Source: Cupriavidus pauculus
GTDB taxonomy: Bacteria > Pseudomonadota > Gammaproteobacteria > Burkholderiales > Burkholderiaceae
Assembly: GCF_008801835.1 (NCBI RefSeq)
Contig: NZ_VZOW01000047.1
Location: forward strand, 1-39,189
DNA: 39,189 nt
Reading direction: 5' to 3'
How positions within the stretch are numbered: the stretch's first letter is position 1; the number at the start of each line of letters is the position of its first letter. The notes under the pieces were generated by a model that was given only the letters and a program-made list of their open reading frames with translations, did no database searches and was not told the origin of the DNA. Made by a program: the position numbers and the translations under genes. This document shows, one piece after another, positions 16,900-25,398 of this stretch.

Positions 16900-17001
16900 G
16901 CAGGGGGAGCCCTGCGCGTTGATGCCAGACTGGTACCGCTTTTGATCTTTTTTCTGACGCGTTTTTGCGTCAACCGACTTGAACCGGGGACTTTCGTCCC
17001 C
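16900..17001 (+). promoter_or_regulatory. Structured hfq 5' leader with three hairpins
   Basis: There are three short stem-loops: 16900-16915 (GCAGGG/CCCTGC around a GGAG loop), 16955-16972 (TGACGC/GCGTCA around GTTTTT) and 16986-17001 (GGGGAC/GTCCCC around TTTC). The GGA held in the first loop is the kind of element recognised by CsrA/RsmA. An A/T-rich segment follows, then GGAG 6 bp before the hfq ATG. In E. coli, hfq is repressed by CsrA and by Hfq itself at the leader. The same control here is an inference. Confidence 0.35.
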
Positions 17002-17038
17002 ATGATCCATCACTAAATCTATAAATTTGGAGTGTGCC

Positions 17039-17278
17039 ATGAGCAACAAAGGGCAATTGCTACAAGACCCGTTCCTGAACGCGCTGCGCAAAGAGCACGT
17101 GCCGGTTTCCATCTACCTCGTCAATGGCATCAAGCTGCAAGGCAATATCGAGTCGTTCGACCAGTACGTCGTCCTGTTGCGCAACACGGTGACGCAGATG
17201 GTGTACAAGCATGCGATTTCTACCGTCGTGCCTGCGCGCGCGGTGAATTTCCGTGTGGATGATTCCACCGAGGCCTGA
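17039..17278 (+). CDS. hfq: RNA chaperone Hfq
   Basis: This hexameric Sm-like RNA-binding protein pairs small RNAs with mRNAs. It is 79 aa, with the N terminus NKGQLLQDPFLNALRKEHVPV, the Sm1 motif (VNGIKLQGNIESFDQYVVLL) and the Sm2 motif with YKHAIS. The C-terminal tail is very short (about 12 residues after the Sm core) compared with the 102-residue E. coli protein, as is usual in beta-proteobacteria. ATG 17039 has GGAG at 17029-17032; the in-frame TTG at 17027 is rejected. It is followed by hflX, the usual hfq-hflX-hflK-hflC order. Confidence 0.97.
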   Translation: MSNKGQLLQDPFLNALRKEHVPVSIYLVNGIKLQGNIESFDQYVVLLRNTVTQMVYKHAISTVVPARAVNFRVDDSTEA

Positions 17279-17526
17279 TTTTTCCTCGTTAGTGGACGGC
17301 CGTATTTGCATGCGGCCGTCGCATTGCATGTCCCCGCCTTTGCTGTCCGGCTGTTTGTGCGTTACCAGCCCGGCATCGTCCGCAGCAACCGTTTCCCGAT
17401 CGAACTCCATTTCGCCCCGGCGCTTTGCGGCCTCCGGGCGCGGCAACTTGTCGCGGTCGGGTCAGTCGTTGCTGTATTGGTAACAGTTTTCCCAACCACT
17501 TTTTCCGGCGCCACGCGTCCATCCGC

Positions 17527-18795
17527 TTGCAACCCAGAGCTACATCCCAGACCGAGCCATCGCGCGCCATTCTTGTCGGCGTGGATTTTGGCAAGCACGA
17601 TTTTCAGGAAAGCCTCTCGGAACTGGCTCTGCTGACGAGCACGGCCGGCTCGGTGCCGGTGCATACGCTGACCGGCAAGCGCTCGCGACCGGATCCCGCG
17701 CTCTTCATCGGTTCGGGCAAGGCCGAGGAACTCCGGCAGGCCGCTGATGCGCTGGACGCCGACGTGGTGGTCTTCAACCATGCGTTGAGCCCGGCGCAGC
17801 AGCGCAATCTCGAGCGCTTTCTGCAGCGCCATGTGATCGACCGCACTGGCCTGATCCTCGATATCTTCGGGCAGCGGGCGCAAAGCCACGTGGGCAAGGT
17901 GCAAGTGGAACTGGCGCAGGTGCAATACCAGGCGTCGCGCCTGGTTCGTGCATGGAGCCACCTCGAGCGGCAGAAGGGCGGCATCGGTATGCGCGGCGGC
18001 CCAGGAGAACGCCAGTTGGAGCTGGACCGCCGGATGCTCGACGAACGCGCAAAACGGCTCAAGTCCGATCTGGCGCGATTGCAACGGCAGCACCATACCC
18101 AGCGTCGTGCCCGTGCGCGCAATGACACGCTGAGCATCTCACTGGTGGGTTACACCAATGCGGGGAAGTCCACGCTTTTCAACGCATTGACCAAGGCCCG
18201 TGCATACGCGGCGGATCAACTGTTCGCGACGCTCGACACCACATCGCGCCGGTTGTTTCTGGACGGTCTCGGCAACGTGGTGCTGTCCGACACCGTCGGA
18301 TTCATCCGTGATCTGCCGACGCAGCTTGTGGCGGCGTTCCGCGCCACGCTCGACGAAACGGTGCATGCCGATCTGCTGCTGCATGTGGTGGATGCATCGA
18401 GTCCCGTGCGTCACGAGCAGATCGAGCAGGTCAACCGCGTACTGGCGGAAATCGACGCATCGGACATTCCGCAGATCGTCGTGATGAACAAGATCGACGC
18501 GATGCCCGAATTGCTGGAGCAGGGCCCGCGCGTCGAGCGTGATGAGGACGGCGTGCCGACCCGCGTGTTCCTGTCGGCACGCGAGGGTCTGGGACTCGAC
18601 GGCCTGCGCGAAGCGATTGTCGAGGTGGCGCAATGGCTCGCGTCGCAACCCGACGCGCCGGCGCCATACGACCCGCGCCTGGACGGCTCGCCGCTGCCGC
18701 CGGATGCTGGCGAATGGGATGCCGACGAACACGACGGCGACCACGAAGATCGGACCGAAAATGGCCCCGATCGGCGGCCAGACCGATCAATCTGA
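17527..18795 (+). CDS. hflX: GTPase HflX (ribosome-associated)
   Basis: This GTPase binds the 50S subunit and can split stalled ribosomes under heat stress. The N-terminal HflX domain contains RSRPDPALFIGSGKAEEL and DRTGLILDIFGQRAQSHVGK. A glycine-rich linker follows (KGGIGMRGGPGERQLELDRR), then a G domain with GYTNAGKSTLFNAL, DTVGFIRDLP and NKID. The start is unsure: conserved sequence begins about SRAILVGVDFG, and the nearest in-frame initiator upstream is TTG 17527 (422 aa) with no obvious Shine-Dalgarno. ATG 17425 would add 34 residues unlike the family. The 248-bp stretch 17279-17526 before it shows no gene. Confidence 0.9.
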   Translation: MQPRATSQTEPSRAILVGVDFGKHDFQESLSELALLTSTAGSVPVHTLTGKRSRPDPALFIGSGKAEELRQAADALDADVVVFNHALSPAQQRNLERFLQRHVIDRTGLILDIFGQRAQSHVGKVQVELAQVQYQASRLVRAWSHLERQKGGIGMRGGPGERQLELDRRMLDERAKRLKSDLARLQRQHHTQRRARARNDTLSISLVGYTNAGKSTLFNALTKARAYAADQLFATLDTTSRRLFLDGLGNVVLSDTVGFIRDLPTQLVAAFRATLDETVHADLLLHVVDASSPVRHEQIEQVNRVLAEIDASDIPQIVVMNKIDAMPELLEQGPRVERDEDGVPTRVFLSAREGLGLDGLREAIVEVAQWLASQPDAPAPYDPRLDGSPLPPDAGEWDADEHDGDHEDRTENGPDRRPDRSI

Positions 18796-18857
18796 TCGCG
18801 GTTGGCAGCGAATGACTGTCTGATTAGGGGATTTTGAGCAAAAGTGATCAAGATGGC

Positions 18858-18866
18858 TGCTAGAAT
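18858..18866 (+). promoter_or_regulatory. Internal extended -10 promoter for hflKC
   Basis: TGCTAGAAT (TG, one base, then a 5-of-6 -10) lies in the 107-bp gap after hflX. It predicts a transcript start near 18873, about 30 nt before the hflK ATG. The same nonamer precedes ndk. It would allow hflKC to be transcribed apart from hfq-hflX. Confidence 0.45.
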
Positions 18867-18902
18867 CCCCCTGTTCCAAACTTTCCCGGACCCGTGCTCT
18901 TC

Positions 18903-20246
18903 ATGTCCCTGTTCCCCCGGAATCCTGACTCGCATATCGTGCCAGGCAACCGCGCCCCGCGGTTTGCGCGCTGGCCCCGCCTGCGCGCCATCTTCTCGTT
19001 GAACGATCCTCGTTGGGGCCGTAACGGACAGGATGATGAAGATAAAGACAAGGGTCGCCAGCAGAACCAGCGCCCGCAAGACGGTCCGCCCGACCTTGAC
19101 GAGCTCTGGCGCGATTTCAATCGCCGTTTGAGCGGCCTGCTCGGGCGCAAGGACAATGGCGGAGGCGGCCAGGGTTTCGGCAACGGCCAGCGCCCCGCCG
19201 GCAAGGGATCAAACATTGGCATCGGCGTGATTGTTGCCGCAGTTGTCGGCATCTGGCTCGCCAGCGGTTTCTTCATGGTCCAGGAAGGGCAGACCGCCGT
19301 GATTCTGCAGTTCGGCAAGTTCAAGTACACCACCGGCCCCGGTATCAACTGGCGGGCGCCATGGCCGATCCAGTCGGCCGAGGTCGTGAACCTGTCGGCC
19401 GTGCGTTCTGTGGAAGTGGGGCGCGCCACGTCGATCAAGGACAGCAACCTGAAAGATTCGTCGATGCTGACGCAGGACGAGAACATCATCGACGTCCGCT
19501 TTACCGTGCAGTACGACATCCAGGACGCCACCGAATATCTGTTCTTCAACAAGACCGATCGCGGTGGCGACGAAGAACTCGTGACGCAGGCCGCGGAGAC
19601 ATCGGTGCGTGAGATCGTCGGCCGCAACCGCATGGATTCGGTGCTCTACGAAAACCGCGAACAGATCGCGCAGGGCCTGGCCAAGTCGATCCAGTCGATC
19701 CTGTCGGCCTACAAGACCGGCATCCGCGTGATTTCGGTGAACGTGCAGAGCGTGCAGCCGCCCGAGCAGGTTCAGGCGGCATTCGACGACGTGAACAAGG
19801 CAAGCCAGGATCGCGAGCGAGCGATCAGCGAAGGCCAGGCCTACGCGAACGACATCCTGCCTCGCGCCAAGGGTACCGCGGCGCGGCTCAAGGAAGAGTC
19901 CGAGGCCTATCGCGCGCGCGTTGTGGCGCAAGCCGAGGGTGACGCGGCACGTTTCCGTTCCGTGCAAACCGAGTATGCAAAGGCGCCTCAAGTGACGCGC
20001 GACCGAATCTATCTGGAGACCATGCAGCAGATCTACAGCAATTCGAACAAGATTCTTGTCGATGCCAAATCGGGGAACAACCTGCTGTACCTGCCGCTGG
20101 ACAAGCTGATGTCGCAGGTGCAGTCGTCGTCGGCCACGACGCCGGCCCCGGCGCCAGGTACGAACGCACCGGCTGTGCCGGACGTGGGTTCGCAGGATAT
20201 CCGGTCGCGTGAAGCCATGCGCAACCGCGACCGTGACGTTCGCTAA
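18903..20246 (+). CDS. hflK: FtsH protease modulator HflK (SPFH/band 7)
   Basis: HflK forms with HflC a large periplasm-facing cage around the membrane protease FtsH and modulates its activity. The 447-aa protein has a Gly/Asp/Gln-rich cytoplasmic N terminus (about residues 30-95) with DELWRDFNRRLSGLLG, one transmembrane helix near 105-125 (IGVIVAAVVGIWLASGFFMV) and the SPFH domain (QTAVILQFGKFKYTTGPGINW through PPEQVQAAFDDVNKA). A coiled coil follows with the RDRIYLETMQQIY region. ATG 18903 is preferred over the in-frame GTG at 18894. hflC follows 11 bp later. Confidence 0.95.
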   Translation: MSLFPRNPDSHIVPGNRAPRFARWPRLRAIFSLNDPRWGRNGQDDEDKDKGRQQNQRPQDGPPDLDELWRDFNRRLSGLLGRKDNGGGGQGFGNGQRPAGKGSNIGIGVIVAAVVGIWLASGFFMVQEGQTAVILQFGKFKYTTGPGINWRAPWPIQSAEVVNLSAVRSVEVGRATSIKDSNLKDSSMLTQDENIIDVRFTVQYDIQDATEYLFFNKTDRGGDEELVTQAAETSVREIVGRNRMDSVLYENREQIAQGLAKSIQSILSAYKTGIRVISVNVQSVQPPEQVQAAFDDVNKASQDRERAISEGQAYANDILPRAKGTAARLKEESEAYRARVVAQAEGDAARFRSVQTEYAKAPQVTRDRIYLETMQQIYSNSNKILVDAKSGNNLLYLPLDKLMSQVQSSSATTPAPAPGTNAPAVPDVGSQDIRSREAMRNRDRDVR

Positions 20247-20257
20247 GGAGAGCCGTC

Positions 20258-21160
20258 ATGAACCGACTGATTTCCTTCGCGATTGGCCTGTTTATCCTGC
20301 TGGCGGTTGTCTCGTCGATGCTTTTCGTCGTCGATCAGCGCCAATACGCCGTGGTTTTCGCATTTGGCGAAATCAAGCAGGTGGTGCGCGAACCAGGCCT
20401 GCATTTCAAGCTGCCGCCGCCGCTGCAGAATGTGGTGTTCATGGACCGCCGCCTGCAGACCATCGACGTTGCCGCCAGCGAGCGCTTCCTGACCGCCGAG
20501 AAGAAATCGATGGTCGTGGATTGGTTCGTCAAATGGCGCATCACCGATCCGCGCAAGTTCTTCGTGGCGTTCGCCGGCAACGTGCGGGGCGCCCAAGACC
20601 GCATGACGCAGCGTATCGACTCCGTGGCACGTGAAGAATTCGGCAAGCGCACGGTGGCCGATGTGGTGGCCGGCGAGCGCGAGAAGGTCATGCAGAATAT
20701 CCGCGCCGGCATGGCCGAATACGCACAGTCCGTCGGGGTGGAAATCCTCGATGTGCGCCTGAAGCGCGTGGATCTGCTGCCGGCGATCAGCGAGTCGGTC
20801 TATCGCCGCATGGAGGCCGAGCGCAAGCGCGTCGCCAACGAATTGCGTTCGACGGGCGCAGCGGAAGGTGAGAAAATCCGCGCCGATGCCGATCGCCAGC
20901 GCGAAGTCGTCCTGGCCGAGGCCTATCGCGATGCGCAGATCGTCAAGGGCGAGGGCGATGCCAAGGCATCTCAGCTCTATGCCGACGCGTTCGGCAGGGA
21001 TCCCAGCTTCGCGCAGTTCTGGCGCAGCATGGAGGCTTACCGCAACACGTTCCGCGACAAGGGCAACGTGATGGTACTGGAGCCGAACTCGGACTTCTTC
21101 CGCTACATGCGCTCGTCCGGCGGTAACGCCGCGCCAGCCGCTGCGGGCGGCAAGAAGTAG
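20258..21160 (+). CDS. hflC: FtsH protease modulator HflC (SPFH/band 7)
   Basis: HflC is the partner of HflK in the FtsH-regulating cage. The 300-aa protein starts with a transmembrane anchor (LISFAIGLFILLAVVSSMLFVV). The SPFH domain follows (QYAVVFAFGEIKQVVREPGLHFKLP), then a coiled coil and the SFAQFWRSMEAYRNTF region. A strong AAGGAG lies 8 bp before the ATG, just after the hflK stop, so the two are made together. A rho-independent terminator follows 51 bp after the stop. The small DUF2065 (YjeT) gene often found after hflC is absent. Confidence 0.96.
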   Translation: MNRLISFAIGLFILLAVVSSMLFVVDQRQYAVVFAFGEIKQVVREPGLHFKLPPPLQNVVFMDRRLQTIDVAASERFLTAEKKSMVVDWFVKWRITDPRKFFVAFAGNVRGAQDRMTQRIDSVAREEFGKRTVADVVAGEREKVMQNIRAGMAEYAQSVGVEILDVRLKRVDLLPAISESVYRRMEAERKRVANELRSTGAAEGEKIRADADRQREVVLAEAYRDAQIVKGEGDAKASQLYADAFGRDPSFAQFWRSMEAYRNTFRDKGNVMVLEPNSDFFRYMRSSGGNAAPAAAGGKK

Positions 21161-21210
21161 CCGGTAGACCGCGCGCCGGGCGTGCATGCGCCCTAAAACG
21201 CAACATTCGA

Positions 21211-21238
21211 CGAAACCCCGGTCCGCCCGGGGTTTTGT
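21211..21238 (+). terminator. Rho-independent terminator after hflC
   Basis: A perfect 9-bp stem AAACCCCGG/CCGGGGTTT (21213-21221 with 21227-21235) with loop TCCGC, ending in a T4 run. It closes the hfq-hflX-hflK-hflC unit and separates it from hisZ-purA. Confidence 0.82.
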
Positions 21239-21292
21239 CCGGCTGGGGGCGCCAACGCCTTACCGGCCGTGTTTTTGATAGAAGAGACTTAC

Positions 21293-22444
21293 ATGTCCAA
21301 CCGCTGGCTCCTGCCTGAAAATATCGCCGACGTCCTGCCGTCGGAAGCGCGCAAAATCGAAGAGTTGCGCCGCCGCATGCTGGATCTGTTCCGGACCTAT
21401 GGCTATGAGCTGGTCATGCCGCCCATGCTCGAGTACCTGGAGTCGCTGCTCACCGGCACCGGCCACGATCTCGATCTGCGCACGCTCAAGCTGGTCGACC
21501 AACTGTCGGGGCGGACCATGGGCCTGCGCGCTGATATCACGCCGCAAGTAGCGCGTATCGACGCCCATTTGCTGAACCGTCCGGGTGTGACGCGCCTCTG
21601 TTATGCCGGAAATGTGCTGCATGCGCGTCCCGCGGGCTTCCACGCCACGCGTGAGCCGATCCAGATCGGCGCTGAAATCTATGGCCACGCGGGGCTTGAA
21701 GCTGACGTCGAGATCCAGGAACTGATGCTGGCTGCGCTTCAGGCGGCCGGGCTTGCCGATATCCGGCTCGATCTGTGTCACGCGGGCATTCTCGAAGCAC
21801 TGCTGGCGGCGCTGCCGTCCGTGCGCGACATCGAGGACGCGATGTTCTCCGCGCTGGAGACCAAGGATGTCCCTGCGCTGCGCGAGCTGACCCGGGATCT
21901 GCCCGCAACCGAGCGCGATGCATTGCTGGCGTTGCCCACGCTTTATGGCGGCCTGGAGGTGATCGAGCGCGCACGCGCCACGTTGCCCGCCAGCCCGGCG
22001 ATCGGCCGGGCCCTCGACGAACTGGCCGCGCTTGCCGGTCGGGTGCGAGGCGCGAGTGTGAATCTCGATCTTGCCGATTTGCGCGGTTACCACTATCACA
22101 GTGGCGTGATGTTTACCGCCTATGTTTCGGGCCTACCCAACTACGTCGCCCGTGGCGGCCGTTACGACAAAGTAGGCGAAGCGTTTGGCCGTGCGCGCCC
22201 GGCGACGGGCTTTTCGCTGGACCTGCGCGAAGTTGCCGCGCTGTCGCCCGTGGAAGTCCGCGCGCTGGCGATTTTCGCCCCGTGGGATTCCGATCCCGCG
22301 CTGCGCGGCGCCATTGCTGCGCTGCGCGACGCCGGCGAAATCGTCATCCAGTCGTTGCCGGGCCATACGCACGAACTCGACGAGTTTAATTGCGACCGGC
22401 AACTGGTGCGCCAGGGCGGCGCGTGGGTGGTGGTGCCGCGCTGA
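21293..22444 (+). CDS. hisZ: ATP phosphoribosyltransferase regulatory subunit HisZ
   Basis: HisZ is a catalytically inactive HisRS paralogue that pairs with the short form of HisG in the first step of histidine synthesis. The 383-aa protein has HisRS-like class II motifs (LLPENIADVLPSEA, LRADITPQVARIDA, HYHSGVMFTAYVSG, GGRYDKVGEAFGRARPATGF). It lacks the C-terminal anticodon-binding domain seen in the true HisS at 12.0 kb. ATG 21293 has AGAAGAGA just upstream; in-frame ATG 21269 would add eight residues. Its presence predicts a short HisG elsewhere in the genome. Confidence 0.94.
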   Translation: MSNRWLLPENIADVLPSEARKIEELRRRMLDLFRTYGYELVMPPMLEYLESLLTGTGHDLDLRTLKLVDQLSGRTMGLRADITPQVARIDAHLLNRPGVTRLCYAGNVLHARPAGFHATREPIQIGAEIYGHAGLEADVEIQELMLAALQAAGLADIRLDLCHAGILEALLAALPSVRDIEDAMFSALETKDVPALRELTRDLPATERDALLALPTLYGGLEVIERARATLPASPAIGRALDELAALAGRVRGASVNLDLADLRGYHYHSGVMFTAYVSGLPNYVARGGRYDKVGEAFGRARPATGFSLDLREVAALSPVEVRALAIFAPWDSDPALRGAIAALRDAGEIVIQSLPGHTHELDEFNCDRQLVRQGGAWVVVPR

Positions 22445-22593
22445 TTTCGCTGCGGGCCGACCGTTCGTGCCGGCTCGTCTTTCCGTGCTCTCGGATGACG
22501 TTCGATGCCCGTCGGGGCCTTTGATCGCCCAAAACCGGCGACAAACGTCTCTCATACGGCTGCCCGAAACCGGGAACCGTCCGGCAACGAGAG

Positions 22594-22599
22594 TAGAAT
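22594..22599 (+). promoter_or_regulatory. Candidate -10 box for purA
   Basis: TAGAAT (5 of 6) lies 28 bp before the purA ATG, with no clear -35 and no TG extension. The rest of the 183-bp hisZ-purA gap shows no gene or hairpin. Confidence 0.3.
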
Positions 22600-22627
22600 A
22601 CGTTTTTAACCTTCTGACCAATTCAAC

Positions 22628-23971
22628 ATGTCCGCATCCGCAGTAAGCCAGGGACGCAATGTCGTCGTGATCGGAACCCAGTGGGGTGACGAAGGCAAAG
22701 GAAAAATCGTCGATTGGCTTACCGATCATGCTAAGGGCGTGGTGCGGTTCCAGGGCGGCCACAACGCTGGCCACACGCTCATCATCGGCGGCAAGAAGAC
22801 CATCCTGCGCCTGATCCCGTCGGGCATCATGCGCGAAGGCACGGTCTGCTATATCGGGAACGGCGTGGTGCTCTCGCCTGAAGCCCTGTTCCGTGAAATC
22901 GAAGAACTCGAGTCGGCAGGCCTGCAGGTGCAGAACCGTCTGCGCATTTCCGAAGCAACGACGCTGATCCTGCCGTATCACGTGGCCATCGACAAGGCGC
23001 GCGAAGCGCGTCGCGGCGCCGCCAAGATCGGCACGACCGGCCGCGGCATCGGCCCCGCCTATGAAGACAAGGTGGCTCGCCGCGCGCTGCGCGTGCAGGA
23101 CCTGTTCAACCCCGAACACTTCGCCGAGCGCCTGCGCGAAAACGTCGAGTTCCATAACTTCATGCTGACCCAGTACCTGGGCGCCGAAGCGGTCGACTAT
23201 CAGCAGATCCTCGACGAAATGCTGGCCTACGCGCCGCGTCTGAAGCCCATGGTGGCCGACGTCTCCGCGGAGCTGTACGCCGTGAATGCAGCGGGCGGCA
23301 ACCTGATGTTCGAAGGTGCGCAAGGCACGCTGCTCGACGTGGACCACGGCACGTATCCGTTCGTCACGTCCAGCAATTGCGTCGCTGGTGCGGCTACCGC
23401 AGGCGCCGGCGTCGGCCCGGGCCGCCTGAACTACATCCTTGGCATTACCAAGGCGTACTGCACGCGCGTTGGCGCGGGCCCGTTCCCGAGCGAGCTGTAC
23501 GACAACGACAATCCTGCCCGCCAGGACGCCGTTGGCGTGCGTCTGGCCAATGTCGGCAAGGAATTCGGTTCGGTAACCGGACGCCCGCGCCGCACCGGCT
23601 GGCTCGATGCCGCAGCCCTGAAGCGCTCTGTGCAAATCAACGGCGTGTCGGGTCTGTGCATGACCAAGCTCGACGTGCTCGATGGCCTGGAAACGATCAA
23701 CCTGTGCGTCGGCTACGAGCTCGACGGCAAGCGCGTCGACATCCTGCCGCGTGGCTCCGATGCCGTCGCGGCATGCAAGCCCGTGTACGAGGAATTCCCG
23801 GGCTGGAACGAGTCGACGTTTGGCGTGAAGACCTGGGATGCGCTACCTGAAGCCGCGCGCGTGTACCTGAAGCGCATCGAGGAAGTGGTTGGCATTCCGA
23901 TCGACATGATCTCGACGGGTCCGGATCGCGACGAAACGATTCTGCTGCGCCATCCGTACCTGGTTGCCTGA
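22628..23971 (+). CDS. purA: Adenylosuccinate synthetase
   Basis: PurA joins IMP and aspartate with GTP hydrolysis, the first committed step to AMP. The 447-aa protein has the N-terminal P-loop-like GTQWGDEGKGKIVDWL, the GGHNAGHT motif, IGTTGRGIGPAYEDK, GAQGTLLDVDHGTYPFVTSSN, and a C-terminal STGPDRDETI. Length is typical. It sits between hisZ and a phosphoribosyltransferase, a purine/histidine group that shares PRPP or purine intermediates. Confidence 0.97.
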   Translation: MSASAVSQGRNVVVIGTQWGDEGKGKIVDWLTDHAKGVVRFQGGHNAGHTLIIGGKKTILRLIPSGIMREGTVCYIGNGVVLSPEALFREIEELESAGLQVQNRLRISEATTLILPYHVAIDKAREARRGAAKIGTTGRGIGPAYEDKVARRALRVQDLFNPEHFAERLRENVEFHNFMLTQYLGAEAVDYQQILDEMLAYAPRLKPMVADVSAELYAVNAAGGNLMFEGAQGTLLDVDHGTYPFVTSSNCVAGAATAGAGVGPGRLNYILGITKAYCTRVGAGPFPSELYDNDNPARQDAVGVRLANVGKEFGSVTGRPRRTGWLDAAALKRSVQINGVSGLCMTKLDVLDGLETINLCVGYELDGKRVDILPRGSDAVAACKPVYEEFPGWNESTFGVKTWDALPEAARVYLKRIEEVVGIPIDMISTGPDRDETILLRHPYLVA

Positions 23972-24037
23972 TTTGCTTGGTACTGCAAAGTGAGTTTGAC
24001 TGCGGCGCCAAGAGCGTCGCAGCCTCACGAAAGCCAT

Positions 24038-24066
24038 TCGGCCCGCGACATGCGGGCCGATGCTTT
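24038..24066 (+). terminator. Probable terminator after purA
   Basis: A perfect 9-bp GC-rich stem TCGGCCCGC/GCGGGCCGA (24038-24046 with 24052-24060), loop GACAT, followed by TGCTTT. The T run is short, so termination may be partial and the next gene could be reached by read-through. Confidence 0.45.
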
Positions 24067-24108
24067 ATCGAACGGCCGCTGCTGCAGCCGAATAGAACAA
24101 AAGACGCC

Positions 24109-24678
24109 ATGAACCTGCCAATTAATGACGACGAGAACCTTTGGGTCTCGTGGGACGAATACCACCGCCTGATTGCCCGCCTTGCGCTGAACGTGCACGA
24201 GTCGGGCTGGAAGTTCGACAAGATTCTGTGCCTGGCACGCGGTGGCCTGCGCGTGGGCGATCAGATGTCGCGCATTTTTGATGTGCCGCTGGCCATTCTG
24301 GCCACTAGTTCGTACCGCGAAGCCGCAGGTACGCAACAGGGCGATCTCGATATCGCGCAGTACATCACGATGACGCGCGGCGAGTTGTCCGGCAAGATCC
24401 TGCTGGTCGACGATCTGGTCGATTCCGGCGTCACGCTTGAGCGCGTGGGGCGGCATTTGCAGGAGCGCTATCCCGCGGTGACGGAAGTTCGCTCGGCGGT
24501 GCTCTGGTACAAGGCGTGCTCGAAGGTGGAGCCCGATTACCACGTGACGTTCCTGCCGTCGAATCCGTGGATTCACCAGCCGTTCGAGGAATACGACACG
24601 CTTCGTCCGCATAACCTCGCTGCGTGGCTCAAGCGCGGCAAGCGCGCCAGCTTGCTCGAAGACGACTCGGCCGCATAG
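24109..24678 (+). CDS. Phosphoribosyltransferase (type I, Gpt/Hpt-like)
   Basis: This 189-aa type I phosphoribosyltransferase has the PRPP-binding signature ILLVDDLVDSGVTL (about residues 96-109) and the upstream ILCLARGGLRVGD loop. Family relatives are annotated as hypoxanthine/xanthine-type purine phosphoribosyltransferases; position after purA supports purine salvage, but the base specificity cannot be read from sequence. ATG 24109 begins MNLPINDDENLWVSWDEYH. The frame is open to 23977, but those residues run through the purA terminator hairpin and are not credible. Confidence 0.85.
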   Translation: MNLPINDDENLWVSWDEYHRLIARLALNVHESGWKFDKILCLARGGLRVGDQMSRIFDVPLAILATSSYREAAGTQQGDLDIAQYITMTRGELSGKILLVDDLVDSGVTLERVGRHLQERYPAVTEVRSAVLWYKACSKVEPDYHVTFLPSNPWIHQPFEEYDTLRPHNLAAWLKRGKRASLLEDDSAA

Positions 24679-24689
24679 GCGCTGAGCTG

Positions 24690-24704
24690 AGGCTTCGCCT
24701 TTTT
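24690..24704 (+). terminator. Possible terminator after the phosphoribosyltransferase
   Basis: A small hairpin AGGC-TTC-GCCT runs into T5. The left arm is also part of a 10-bp inverted repeat with 24723-24732 (AGGCTTCGCC/GGCGAAGCCT), which could form an alternative, larger structure between the two convergent genes. Confidence 0.35.
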
Positions 24705-24764
24705 CGGTCGTGCGATCAAATGGGCGAAGCCTTATCGGTGATTTCGGCCGATTTCAGCGTGGTT

Positions 24765-25376
24765 TCAGTAGCCGACGGTAAATCGCTGCCGCACGTGCGT
24801 CGGTCGCTCGATTTCGTCGAGCATTGCGATGGAATAATCTTCCATCGAAATCCAGCTCTTTCCGTCGGCTGCGGTCAGTAGATCGTCCTTGCCGAGGCGG
24901 AATTTTCCGGTGCGTTCGCCTGGCGCAAATAGCGCTGACGGCGACAAGAAGGTCCATTCCAGTTGGTCTTCACCGTGCAGCGCATTGAGAAAATCTCGGC
25001 CGGCCGATGCTTCTGCCTTGTACGCATCAGGAAAATTCGGCGTGTCGACCAGTTGCACGCCGGGCGCGACATAAAGGCTACCAGCGCCGCCCACTACCAG
25101 CAGGCGCTTGATGCCGGCGGCTTTGACCGCTTGCGTGATCTGCGCCGCCGTCGTCTGCAGGAAGCGCACCGAACTGATCACAACATCGTTGCCGCGCAAC
25201 GCATTCGCGAGCGCAGCCGCATCGCTCACATCGACATCGTGCGCGGTGACGCCCTCGCGCTGTGGCAGCGACGATGCGTGCCGCGCGAGCGCCAGAACGT
25301 GGTGGCCCCGGCGCAGGGCTTCGTCGGTCAAGCGGGTGCCCACATTACCTGTTGCACCAATGATGGCGATTTTCAT
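24765..25376 (-). CDS. Rrf2-linked NADH-flavin reductase (YwnB-like, NAD(P)-binding)
   Basis: This 203-aa atypical short-chain dehydrogenase has the N-terminal Rossmann motif MKIAIIGATGNVGTRL, LLVVGGAGSLYV, and a C-terminal block FLSPSALFAPGERTGKFRLGK...SMEDYSIAMLDEIERP...RFTVGY. The last block closely resembles Bacillus YwnB and COG2910, known as the Rrf2-linked NADH-flavin reductases. The enzymatic role is not well established; a quinone or flavin stress function is an inference. The RBS AAAGGAAAG lies just upstream of ATG 25376. It has its own operator at 25399-25423, 22 bp upstream, besides possible read-through from the Rrf2 gene. Confidence 0.88.
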   Translation of the reverse strand: MKIAIIGATGNVGTRLTDEALRRGHHVLALARHASSLPQREGVTAHDVDVSDAAALANALRGNDVVISSVRFLQTTAAQITQAVKAAGIKRLLVVGGAGSLYVAPGVQLVDTPNFPDAYKAEASAGRDFLNALHGEDQLEWTFLSPSALFAPGERTGKFRLGKDDLLTAADGKSWISMEDYSIAMLDEIERPTHVRQRFTVGY

Positions 25377-25398
25377 GGTCTTTCCTTTTGGTTGAACA

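Noticed and set aside
22133..23635. 500-codon minus-strand frame across purA
   Set aside because: Antisense shadow of purA and the end of hisZ, without family motifs.
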